The translations under genes and the position numbers were made by a program. Below are positions 23,244-31,195 of a stretch of 64,000 nt of DNA, piece by piece. The stretch is from Actinomycetes bacterium (GTDB taxonomy: Bacteria; Actinomycetota; Acidimicrobiia; Acidimicrobiales; Microtrichaceae). The notes under the pieces are model-generated. The model was not told the origin of the DNA. It did not search any database and was given only the letters and a program-made list of their open reading frames with translations. Location: the NCBI GenBank assembly GCA_024222295.1, contig JAAEPF010000017.1, positions 310,001 to 374,000 on the forward strand. Reading direction: 5' to 3'. Each line of letters starts with the position of its first letter. Position 1 is the stretch's first letter.

Positions 23244-24167
23244 TCAGCGAAACGGTGCGGCGAGTTGGGCTGCCCAGCCGGTGGGGTAGTCCGGGTCACC
23301 GTTGCCCAGTTCGGCATCGAACTGGCGGTCGGGTACCTGCGCTGATCCGAAAGCGTGGTCCCACACGGCCACGACCGCGCCATAGTTGGTGTTGCCCTCT
23401 GATGGCTCGGTGCTGTGATGCCATCTGTGTCGCTCAGGAGTCGAGAGCACAGCGTTGAGCGGCCCGCTGTCGATGTCGACGTTCGCGTGCTGGATCTGGC
23501 CGTAGGTGCCCCGCGCCACCTGGTAGGCGAGGTCTGCGTCGTGTGAGGGGCCGAGGACGGCGACCACGATCATTTCCCACGTACCGCCGATCCCGAGCTC
23601 GATCGGATGAAAACGCGTGGCGTTGAGCCAGTAGAGGCGCTCCGGGCTGTGGTGCGGCGCATGCAGTTTCCACCCGGCCTTCTCATGCATCACGCGGTGC
23701 ATCGTGTAGTGCCCGAGGTCGAATGCGAGCAACAGCGTCGCGACCTGCAAGGGCAGCGGCAGGCGCGAGAGCAGACCGTCGGTTCCCTTTCGTTTCCGCC
23801 TGCCGCGGATCGCGTTGCGGATCGGTCCGGTCAGCGCTGATGCCGCCGAGCGTCCCCAGCCGTCGGACACGAGCAGGTCGGCTGTGTCGGTGCGCACGTC
23901 GCCGTGGTCCTCGTTCCACTCCTCGCGGAATGGATGGCGCTTCTCCATTCGTGCGATCACAGCGACACCTCCGATGACCAGCCCCGCCACTGCAACTCCG
24001 TCAGCTGCCCGCCTCGGCATCCAGCGCCCGAGCAGCCGGGCAACACGCGGTGCAGCCATCGAACTGGCGGCGAGCCCGCCGTACAGGAGCGCGGCTCGCT
24101 TGCGGGGGCCCGACGGGTCGGGACGCTGCGGAAGGGAACTGCGCTCCGGGCGGGTTGGGTCATGCAT
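23244..24167 (-). CDS. sterol desaturase / fatty acid hydroxylase family protein
   Basis: An about 307-residue membrane-bound di-iron enzyme. The His clusters of the family are present: HYTMH with RVMHE, LHAPHH, and later HRWHH. They are embedded between hydrophobic helices (for example AVAGLVIGGVAVIA and LQVATLLLAFDLGH). Such enzymes hydroxylate or desaturate sterols, fatty acids or carotenoids. The ATG at 24167 gives a sensible length; the frame is open to 24278 and no clear ribosome binding site decides. Electron donors are not encoded nearby. Confidence 0.82.
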   Translation of the reverse strand: MHDPTRPERSSLPQRPDPSGPRKRAALLYGGLAASSMAAPRVARLLGRWMPRRAADGVAVAGLVIGGVAVIARMEKRHPFREEWNEDHGDVRTDTADLLVSDGWGRSAASALTGPIRNAIRGRRKRKGTDGLLSRLPLPLQVATLLLAFDLGHYTMHRVMHEKAGWKLHAPHHSPERLYWLNATRFHPIELGIGGTWEMIVVAVLGPSHDADLAYQVARGTYGQIQHANVDIDSGPLNAVLSTPERHRWHHSTEPSEGNTNYGAVVAVWDHAFGSAQVPDRQFDAELGNGDPDYPTGWAAQLAAPFR

Positions 24168-24338
24168 GGGCCACATCATGGCCGACGTGTCACACGCCCG
24201 TTGTGCGGCCGTGCCGAACGGCAGCCGGGGATCGCGGTTGGGCCAACACGGACGGGGAGTCGAAGCCATGGCAGGCACTGACTTCCATTGGGGAGCGCCG
24301 TTCGCCCCGGTTCACCACTGGCTGGTCGACAACGTGGG

Positions 24339-26579
24339 CTAGCCGTTCAGCGGCTCCAGCCGTGCCGGCACATGCTTGTGGTGGGGGGTTCCGGCGAACC
24401 AGTCGCGGCTGTCGGCATCGGTTAGTTCGTTGGGCGCCACCCCGACCGCCACTGCGTCACCGTCGCCGCCCGGGTGGTCGAGCCCGAAGCCGTTGGGCAA
24501 CGAGATGAACCCGGGCTGCATGCCGTCGTGCAACTCCACGAGCGCTTCGGCTTCACCCGTGGCGGTGATCACCCTCGCCCGCCCGCCGTCGGAGAGTCCG
24601 TACACGGCGGCGTCCTCCGGGTGCACGTGCAGTGCGCCCTCGCGGTCCTTCTTGCGCCAATCGGGGTCGCGGAAGATCGTGTTGGCCGAACTGGATCGCC
24701 GTTCGCCGGCCGCCAGGATCAGCGGCCAGTCAGCCTCGCGATCCAGTGACTCCCCTTCGAGGTCGGCCATCTCGTCCAGCAGCTCGGGCACATCGAGGTG
24801 CACCTTGCCGTCGGCGTGCTTGATCCGCGCCCACGTCTCGTCGTAGTCGTCGACGCTGAACACCACGCCACTGCGGCCGGCCAGGACGGCGTCGAACAGC
24901 TCATCGCCGTTGTCGAACCCGGCACGCCTGATCGACTCGGGGTACATGCCGGCAACTCGCTGCGCCAGCCCCCACATGGCCGCCGGGGCGCGCCCCCCGG
25001 GCAGGGTGGTCCCGAGTGTTTCGTGCAACAACACGGCGAGCAGGCCGCTCAACTCGGGCCGTTGACCCACCGCCGTGAACAACGCAGTGGTGAACTCCTC
25101 GCGCCCCCGCTCGGCTGCTTCGCGCAGCGGCACCACCTCGGCATCGGAGATCGCCCCGAGTTCGCGGCACAGGCGCGTGTGGATCTCCGGCTCGGGCAGC
25201 GTGTCGCCTTCGGGTTCCAGCAACGGCGCGCGCAGCTGGACGGTGTTCTCGGGGAACTCGAGGTTGAAGAACGTGGTCTCCCACTTCTCGAACTGGGAGG
25301 AGGCGGGCAACACGTAGTCGGCGAGCCTCGCGGTCTCGCTCATGGTCACGTCGATCACGACCGAGAACTCCAGGGCCTCGAAGGCCTCCCGCCAGCGCGC
25401 CGACTCGGCCAGGCTGTGGGCGGGGTTGCTCGACTCCACGAGCATCGCCCGGAACCGGTCGGGGTGCTCCGTCGCGATCTCGTCGGGAATCACGTTGCAC
25501 GGCACCAGGCCCGTCACGAGCCGGTGGCCCGTCACGGGAGTGGTGCGGTCGTCGTGGTTGCCGAACAGCGGCCCGAAGATCGTGTGCAGGTTCATGCCGC
25601 CGCGCTTCGCGAAGTTGCCGGTGAGCATGACCGCCAGCTTCTCCAGGTAGCTGTTCATCGTGGAGTGTGGCGCCATCTGGATGCCGAGGTCCTCGAAGAC
25701 CGAGACCGAGTCGGCTTCACCCATCACCCGGGCGACCTGGCGCAGGTCGGCAGGGTCCACACCCGCGCGGCGCGCATAGTCGTCGATGTCGATCCGGGCG
25801 AAGGCCGCCTCAACTGCATCAATGCCCACGGTGCGCTCCGCGATGAACACGGGGTCGATCAGGTCACCCTCGAACAGGGCGGCCACGAGCGCCGCCAGCA
25901 GGAATCCGTCGCCACCGGGTCGGGGAGCGAGGTGGATGTCGGCCAGCTCGGCCGTCTCGCTGCGCTTCGGGTCGACAACGACGAGGGTCCGGTCCTGGTC
26001 CTTCGCGATCTCCTTGAGCAAGACCCGTGCGCGGGGGAAGCCGTGGGACTGCCAGGGGTTCTTGCCCCAGAAGACGGCCACCTGGGCGTGCTCGTAGTCG
26101 CCTGCTGTATGGCAGGTGGAGGCACCGAAGAGGCGGCTGTCGACCCAGAACTCGCCGGTCTTCTCCTGTGCCAGTGCGTTGGAGCTGTAGGTGATGCCCA
26201 GAGCGTCGCGTGTCGAGGAGGAGTAGCCGCCGCCCAGGTGGTTCCCCTGGCCACCACCGCCGTAGTAGAAGATCCTCGAGCCGCCGTGCTCGTCGCGGAT
26301 CCTCGCGAAGCCCTCGGCCACCTCGCGGATGGCCGTGTCCCAGTCGATGCGCTCGTAGCTGCCATCCGGCTGGCGCCTCAGCGGATGGGTGAGCCGGTGG
26401 CGACCGTTCTGATAGTGGTCCAGCCTCAGCGCCTTCTCACACGTGTAGCCCTTCGACTCCACATTGGCCTTGTCGCCACGCACCCGCGCGAACCGCCTGC
26501 CGTCCAGGCGTACTTCCACGCCGCAGTTGGCAGAACACAGGATGCATGCCGTCTGGTGCCACTCGCCGTCGGTTGCCAT
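24339..26579 (-). CDS. molybdopterin-dependent oxidoreductase
   Basis: A 746-residue protein of the DMSO reductase superfamily. The N-terminal CxxCxxxC...C (Cys12, 15, 19 and the Cys of GYTCEK) should bind a 4Fe-4S cluster. The bis-MGD domains follow (VFWGKNPWQSHG, VVVDPKRSETAELAD, MLVESSNPAHSLA) with a C-terminal beta-barrel starting LILAAGERR and a molybdopterin-binding SLPNGFG. No partner subunit or Tat signal is visible, so it is probably a cytoplasmic single-subunit enzyme, formate-dehydrogenase- or assimilatory-reductase-like. An AGGAGA site precedes ATG 26579. Confidence 0.88.
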   Translation of the reverse strand: MATDGEWHQTACILCSANCGVEVRLDGRRFARVRGDKANVESKGYTCEKALRLDHYQNGRHRLTHPLRRQPDGSYERIDWDTAIREVAEGFARIRDEHGGSRIFYYGGGGQGNHLGGGYSSSTRDALGITYSSNALAQEKTGEFWVDSRLFGASTCHTAGDYEHAQVAVFWGKNPWQSHGFPRARVLLKEIAKDQDRTLVVVDPKRSETAELADIHLAPRPGGDGFLLAALVAALFEGDLIDPVFIAERTVGIDAVEAAFARIDIDDYARRAGVDPADLRQVARVMGEADSVSVFEDLGIQMAPHSTMNSYLEKLAVMLTGNFAKRGGMNLHTIFGPLFGNHDDRTTPVTGHRLVTGLVPCNVIPDEIATEHPDRFRAMLVESSNPAHSLAESARWREAFEALEFSVVIDVTMSETARLADYVLPASSQFEKWETTFFNLEFPENTVQLRAPLLEPEGDTLPEPEIHTRLCRELGAISDAEVVPLREAAERGREEFTTALFTAVGQRPELSGLLAVLLHETLGTTLPGGRAPAAMWGLAQRVAGMYPESIRRAGFDNGDELFDAVLAGRSGVVFSVDDYDETWARIKHADGKVHLDVPELLDEMADLEGESLDREADWPLILAAGERRSSSANTIFRDPDWRKKDREGALHVHPEDAAVYGLSDGGRARVITATGEAEALVELHDGMQPGFISLPNGFGLDHPGGDGDAVAVGVAPNELTDADSRDWFAGTPHHKHVPARLEPLNG

Positions 26580-26659
26580 GTCGGTTCTCCTCGGTCGAGC
26601 TGGAAGCTCAGCCTAGGAGCGGGGAACGGGTCGGCGCCGGGCGCGGCGGCCGGGTGGAA

Positions 26660-27199
26660 CTAGCAGGTGCCGCTGTTGCCGAAGACCTGTGTCCAGTAAG
26701 GGGTTCCATCGCCGGCGTTGGCCAGCCCGAGCCCCACATGGTTGAAGCTCGCATTCAGGATGTTGGCCCGGTGCCCCGACGAGCCCATCCAGCCGGTCAT
26801 CACCTCGGGTACGGAGCCGTGACCGGCTGCCACGTTCTCGGCCCAGCCCCACCAGTTGGTGTAGCCGGCAGCCTCTATTCGCTGGCCGGGATTCGATCCG
26901 TTGCTGCCCGTGTGCGACATGTTGTTGTGCAGCGCCTGATCGACCGAATGGGCCCCGGCTGCCTCGTCCAGGTTGGTGCAGTGTGCCAGCGGCTGAGCGC
27001 CGACCGCGGCGCGCTCTGCGTTCAGGCGACCCAGCATCTCAGCCATCCAGGCCTGTACCCCGGGCGGGGCGGGGAGTTGCCCGGCGGGGGGCATCTCCTG
27101 CTGTGGCTGGGTGCCCGGTGTGGTTGGAGGCGGTGGCGCGCAGGCCAGTCCGACAAAGGCGACCATCAACCCCACCACGAGTGCAGATCTACGCGGCAT
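26660..27199 (-). CDS. CAP/SCP domain lipoprotein
   Basis: A 179-residue exported protein. The signal peptide ends in a lipobox (VGLAC, Cys20), then a Pro-rich linker and a CAP domain from about residue 45: LNAERAAVG, AHSVDQALHNNMSHTGSNG, a WAENVAAG helix, and HRANILNASFNHVGLGLA. The conserved His/Glu/His cavity residues are present. Bacterial CAP proteins such as YkwD are surface or secreted; many bind sterols, lipids or metal ions in relatives. The function here is unknown. It is downstream of nothing on its strand and diverges from the monooxygenase gene. Confidence 0.85.
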   Translation of the reverse strand: MPRRSALVVGLMVAFVGLACAPPPPTTPGTQPQQEMPPAGQLPAPPGVQAWMAEMLGRLNAERAAVGAQPLAHCTNLDEAAGAHSVDQALHNNMSHTGSNGSNPGQRIEAAGYTNWWGWAENVAAGHGSVPEVMTGWMGSSGHRANILNASFNHVGLGLANAGDGTPYWTQVFGNSGTC

Positions 27200-27303
27200 G
27201 CCCTCGGATCGGCCATGTGAGGCTCCGAACTTGAGCCGACCGTGGAGACGAATGTGACGCTCGTTTGTGTGCTGTGGAAGCGTTGGTGAGCGGAGGAACC
27301 CAA

Positions 27304-28833
27304 ATGGAACATCTTGATGTGCTCGTGGTCGGAGCGGGACTGTCGGGGGTGGCAGCAGGGCACCACCTCACCGAGAAGTGCCCGTGGGCTTCGTGGGCGA
27401 TCTTCGAGGCACGTGACTCGATGGGCGGCACCTGGGACCTGTTCCGCTATCCGGGGGTGCGGTCCGACTCGGACATGTACACCCTCGGCTTTTCGTTCCG
27501 GCCGTGGACCGACCCGATCTCGATCGCGGACGGCGATGCGATCCTCGACTACATCCGCGAGACGGCGCACGAAGGCGGGATCGACACCCGGATCCGTTAC
27601 CGGCACCGCATCGTGTCGGCTGACTGGAGCAGTGAGGAGTCGGTCTGGCGGATCACGGCCGAACACGCGCCGCCCGAAGGAGGCGGTCCGCCCGAGCGGG
27701 TCGAGCTGACCAGCGGGTTCCTGTTCTCCTGCACCGGCTACTACCGCTACGACGAGGGCTACACACCGCAGTGGGACGGCGTGGACGATTTCGGAGGCGA
27801 CCTGGTCCACCCCCAGCACTGGCCCGAGGACCTCGACTACGAGGGTCGCGACGTGGTCGTCATCGGCAGTGGCGCCACAGCGGTGACACTGGTGCCGGCG
27901 ATGGCCGACTCGGCGGGCCACGTCACCATGCTCCAGCGATCACCGACCTGGATGGCCGCAGGCCCGCGTCACAGTCCGATCTCGAAGCTGCTCAACACCG
28001 GCCTCGCACGCAAACTGCTGCCGAAGCGTTGGGCAGGCTCGGTCACCCGCTGGTTCCACGCAGTGATGTCGCAGCTGTTCTACGGCTTCTGCCAACGGTT
28101 CCCCCGAGCCGCAGCCCGCATGCTGCTCAAGGGTGTCGAGCGCGAGCTTCCGGAGGGCTTCGACGTGCAGCAGCACTTCACGCCGCGGTATGACCCGTGG
28201 GACCAGCGCCTCTGCCTCGTGCCCGACGGCGATCTGTTCCGCGGGATCCGAGAGGGCACGGTGTCGGTGGTCACCGACACGATCGACACCTTCACCGCGA
28301 AGGGCATCAGGCTCGACTCGGGCGACGAACTCGATGCCGACATCGTCGTGGCGGCCACGGGCCTCGAGCTCCTGTTCCTCGGGGGAATCTCCGTGTCACT
28401 CGAAGGTGAACCGCTCGACGTCACCGAGCGCCTCACCTGGAAGGGCATGATGATCGAGGACGTGCCCAACCTGGCGTTCGCGATCGGCTACACGAACGCC
28501 TCGTGGACCCTCAAGTGCGACCTGACATGCGACAGCGTCGCCCGCCTGCTCAACGAGATGCGCGACCGGTCCATGGGGAGCGTCACGCCGAGTTGCGAGG
28601 ACCCAACGGTCACTGCCGAGCCACTACTCGCCCTCGATGCCGGATACATGAAGCGGGCGGCTGACCGCTTGCCGCGCCAGGGCAGCCGGGCGCCCTGGCG
28701 GGTGCGCCAGAGCTACCTTTCGGACTTCCGCGCGATGAAGATGGGGCCGATACTGGACGAGGGCCTGCAACTCGCTCATCCAGGAGCCCGGTGGGGGCGC
28801 CGGGCGGGTGAGCCCGCAGATCGATCCGCCTGA
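27304..28833 (+). CDS. flavin-containing Baeyer-Villiger monooxygenase (EthA-like)
   Basis: A 509-residue NADPH/FAD monooxygenase. The FAD motif GAGLSG is at residues 10-15, the NADPH motif GSGATA near 192, and between them lies the Baeyer-Villiger fingerprint FGGDLVHPQHWP (FxGxxxHxxxWP). MGGTWDLFRYPGVRSDSDMYTLGFSF is the typical substrate-side segment of EthA-type enzymes. They insert oxygen into ketones to give esters or oxidise thioamides. GGAGGA precedes ATG 27304. Eleven bases later the aldehyde dehydrogenase gene starts, so ketone to ester to aldehyde/acid oxidation in sequence is plausible. Confidence 0.9.
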   Translation: MEHLDVLVVGAGLSGVAAGHHLTEKCPWASWAIFEARDSMGGTWDLFRYPGVRSDSDMYTLGFSFRPWTDPISIADGDAILDYIRETAHEGGIDTRIRYRHRIVSADWSSEESVWRITAEHAPPEGGGPPERVELTSGFLFSCTGYYRYDEGYTPQWDGVDDFGGDLVHPQHWPEDLDYEGRDVVVIGSGATAVTLVPAMADSAGHVTMLQRSPTWMAAGPRHSPISKLLNTGLARKLLPKRWAGSVTRWFHAVMSQLFYGFCQRFPRAAARMLLKGVERELPEGFDVQQHFTPRYDPWDQRLCLVPDGDLFRGIREGTVSVVTDTIDTFTAKGIRLDSGDELDADIVVAATGLELLFLGGISVSLEGEPLDVTERLTWKGMMIEDVPNLAFAIGYTNASWTLKCDLTCDSVARLLNEMRDRSMGSVTPSCEDPTVTAEPLLALDAGYMKRAADRLPRQGSRAPWRVRQSYLSDFRAMKMGPILDEGLQLAHPGARWGRRAGEPADRSA

Positions 28834-28844
28834 CAGGAGGCGAC

Positions 28845-30458
28845 ATGACAACGACCAGCGATCCGGTGAATCTCACCGAACAGGTCCAGGGGTCACCCGA
28901 CGGCCTTCCCAGCACGCTCACACCGACCCTCGTGCACCACCTCGGCTCACTGGTTGCCTCGAGTGGCGAAGCGCCCACGGTCACGACCCACGCTCCCTTC
29001 AGCGGCGCACGGATCGCCGAACTACCCCAATGCACCGAGACCGACGTGGTGGCGGCGTCCGAGCGCGCGCGAGCAGCCCAGTCGGAATGGGCCGGTTGGC
29101 CGGTCAGTGAGCGCGCGGCGGTGTTCCTGCGCATGCACGACCTGGTGCTCGACTCCCGTGAGGAGTTGATGGACCTCATCCAGGCGGAGAACGGAAAGGC
29201 GCGCCGAGATGCGTTCCTCGAGGTCGGCGACATCGCCAACACGTGCCGCTACTACGCACGCAGCGCCGCGAAGATCCTCGCACCGAAGCGGCGCTCGGGG
29301 CTGATCCCCGGTCTCACCTCGGTGCAGGAACTCAAGCACCCGGTCGGCGTCGTCACGATCGTGTCGCCGTGGAACTATCCGCTCAGCCTCGGAGCCGGAG
29401 ACACGATTCCGGCGTTGCTGGCGGGCAACGCCGTTGTGCAGAAGCCCGACAACCAGACGGCTCTGGTTGCCCTGTACGCGCTCGACCTGGCCCGACAGGC
29501 CGGGCTTCCGGAGGACCTCTGGCAGATCGTGCTCGGACGCGGAAGCAACATCGGCACGCCGCTGCTCGACATCGCCGACTACGTGATGTTCACCGGCAGC
29601 ACCGAGTCGGGTCGCCGCATCGCTGCCGAGGCGGGCCAGCGGCTCATCGGTTGCTCGCTGGAACTGGGTGGCAAGAACGCCATGCTGGTGCTCGACGACG
29701 CGGACCTCGAGCGCACCGTTGAGGGAGCGGTTCGGGCCTGCTTCTCCTCCAGCGGCCAGCTCTGCATCTCCATCGAGCGCATGTACGTGGCCGACGCCAT
29801 CTGGGACGACTTCGTTCCCCGATTCATCGACGCCGTCGAGGCGATGCGCATGGGCCCCGGCTACGACTTCTCGGTGCAGATGGGCACGCTGACATCCACC
29901 GAGCAGCTCGATGTGGTCGATGCCCATGTGCGCAACGCGATCGACGCAGGCGCCACCCTGCTGGCCGGCGGCAAGGCCCGGCCCGACCTCGGGCCCTACT
30001 TCTATGAGCCCACCGTGCTCACCGACGTGGAAGCACCCATGGCGTGCTTCGCCGAGGAGACCTTCGGACCGGTGGTGTCGCTCTACCGCTACCACGACCT
30101 CGACGAAGCGATCGAGCGTGCCAACGCCACCCGCTACGGGCTCAACGCGAGCGTCTGGAGCGGATCAGGTGCGCGGGGTCGTGCGGTGGCGGCCCGCATG
30201 CACGCCGGCACCGTCAACGTCAATGAGGCCTACGCAGCCGCGTGGGGCAGCATCGACGCCCCGATGGGCGGGATGGGTGATTCGGGCATGGGCCGTCGCC
30301 ACGGCGAGCACGGCCTCGACAAGTACACCGAGGCCCAGACGGTCGCCGAGCAACGACTCTTCAACCTCGCCCCACCCCTGCCACAGCTTGGCGACGGCGG
30401 CTTCGCAGAAGTCATGACCAGAGCGCTGAGGCTAATGAAGAAGGTCGGCTGGCGATGA
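28845..30458 (+). CDS. succinate-semialdehyde dehydrogenase-type aldehyde dehydrogenase (GabD2-like)
   Basis: A 537-residue NAD(P)+ aldehyde dehydrogenase. The pattern matches mycobacterial GabD2: SPWNYPLSLGAGD, the general base in LELGGKNAM and the catalytic Cys in GQLCISIERMYV. TFGPVVSLYRY and AAWGSIDAPMGGMGDSG close the protein. It oxidises an aldehyde to the acid; succinic semialdehyde is the family precedent but not proven here. AGGAGG precedes ATG 28845. It is cotranscribed with the monooxygenase and overlaps the peptidase gene by ATGA. Confidence 0.88.
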   Translation: MTTTSDPVNLTEQVQGSPDGLPSTLTPTLVHHLGSLVASSGEAPTVTTHAPFSGARIAELPQCTETDVVAASERARAAQSEWAGWPVSERAAVFLRMHDLVLDSREELMDLIQAENGKARRDAFLEVGDIANTCRYYARSAAKILAPKRRSGLIPGLTSVQELKHPVGVVTIVSPWNYPLSLGAGDTIPALLAGNAVVQKPDNQTALVALYALDLARQAGLPEDLWQIVLGRGSNIGTPLLDIADYVMFTGSTESGRRIAAEAGQRLIGCSLELGGKNAMLVLDDADLERTVEGAVRACFSSSGQLCISIERMYVADAIWDDFVPRFIDAVEAMRMGPGYDFSVQMGTLTSTEQLDVVDAHVRNAIDAGATLLAGGKARPDLGPYFYEPTVLTDVEAPMACFAEETFGPVVSLYRYHDLDEAIERANATRYGLNASVWSGSGARGRAVAARMHAGTVNVNEAYAAAWGSIDAPMGGMGDSGMGRRHGEHGLDKYTEAQTVAEQRLFNLAPPLPQLGDGGFAEVMTRALRLMKKVGWR

Positions 30459-31129
30459 GAACCCGGCGTGCGGTCATTGCCCGGTTCCTCGCGGTGCTCG
30501 CGCCGACGGTGCTGTTGGCGTCCGCGCTGGCGCCGACCGCATCGGCCGGCCCGTATCCGTGCCGCCCGGGCGAGCCGGGCCAGGTCGAGCTGCGCGACAG
30601 CGAGCCCGAGGGAAGGCCCTACATCCCGGCGTTCCTCGGTCTGCCGCCGTCTCAGCTGAAGTACTTCGCAATGACGACCGCCAACGCGGATGGCAGCACA
30701 GGCCCCTGTGAGTGCGTGCGCCCCCGACCCTGGGGCGAGGGGTTGGCGCCCGAAGCGGTCGCCTCGTTGATAGCGGCGATGGACGCCAAGGAGGCCCAGG
30801 CCATCGCCAACCACGCACTGTTCGGCATACCGGCCGAGCAGGTGCCGGTGCAGAAGCGCACGATCTGGATCCGCGCTGCCTGGCGCAGCAACGACGAGCA
30901 GACCTGCATCTGGAACACACTCGGTCCCGGCTGGGCGGCGCGTCCGGGCCGATCGAAACACCAGAGCGGGATCTCGATCGACATAGAGGACTGGGGCCCA
31001 CGCTTCATCGGTGAGGACGACCGACTTCTCTATGCTCACGGATGGTGTCGTACAGTGCCCGCAGAGCCTTGGCATTATGAGTACAAGCCACTGTTGGACG
31101 CTCAGGGTCAGGGTTCCCGCTGCAAGTAG
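30455..31129 (+). CDS. secreted M15 family (VanY-like) D,D-carboxypeptidase-like protein
   Basis: A 224-residue exported protein: Arg-rich start, hydrophobic core and an Ala-Ser-Ala cleavage site near residue 31. The peptidase M15 zinc site is visible as SKHQSGISIDIED (His169 and Asp176) and EPWHYEY (His207, with Glu204). VanY-type enzymes remove the terminal D-Ala of peptidoglycan stems. Six Cys may form disulfides. Its ATG overlaps the aldehyde dehydrogenase stop, an odd pairing of cell wall and aldehyde metabolism. The activity is inferred from motif spacing only. Confidence 0.72.
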   Translation: MRTRRAVIARFLAVLAPTVLLASALAPTASAGPYPCRPGEPGQVELRDSEPEGRPYIPAFLGLPPSQLKYFAMTTANADGSTGPCECVRPRPWGEGLAPEAVASLIAAMDAKEAQAIANHALFGIPAEQVPVQKRTIWIRAAWRSNDEQTCIWNTLGPGWAARPGRSKHQSGISIDIEDWGPRFIGEDDRLLYAHGWCRTVPAEPWHYEYKPLLDAQGQGSRCK

Positions 31130-31195
31130 GGGTTGTCCGGTTCTGGGTAGTCGGGGGCGGGTGCGGTGACGATGCACTGATCAGAGGGGCAAGCA

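Noticed and set aside
24268-24342. 24-codon ORF with a GGGGAG site upstream
   Set aside because: Too short to judge, no family pattern, and it overlaps the stop of the molybdopterin oxidoreductase gene; kept only as a note.
24301-24342. Third copy of the convergent-end element (CCGGTTCACCACTGGC)
   Set aside because: Only short blocks match and no stable hairpin forms; likely chance.
24798-26663. 621-codon open frame antisense to the molybdopterin oxidoreductase
   Set aside because: Shadow frame; the minus strand has the complete enzyme with its cysteine cluster.
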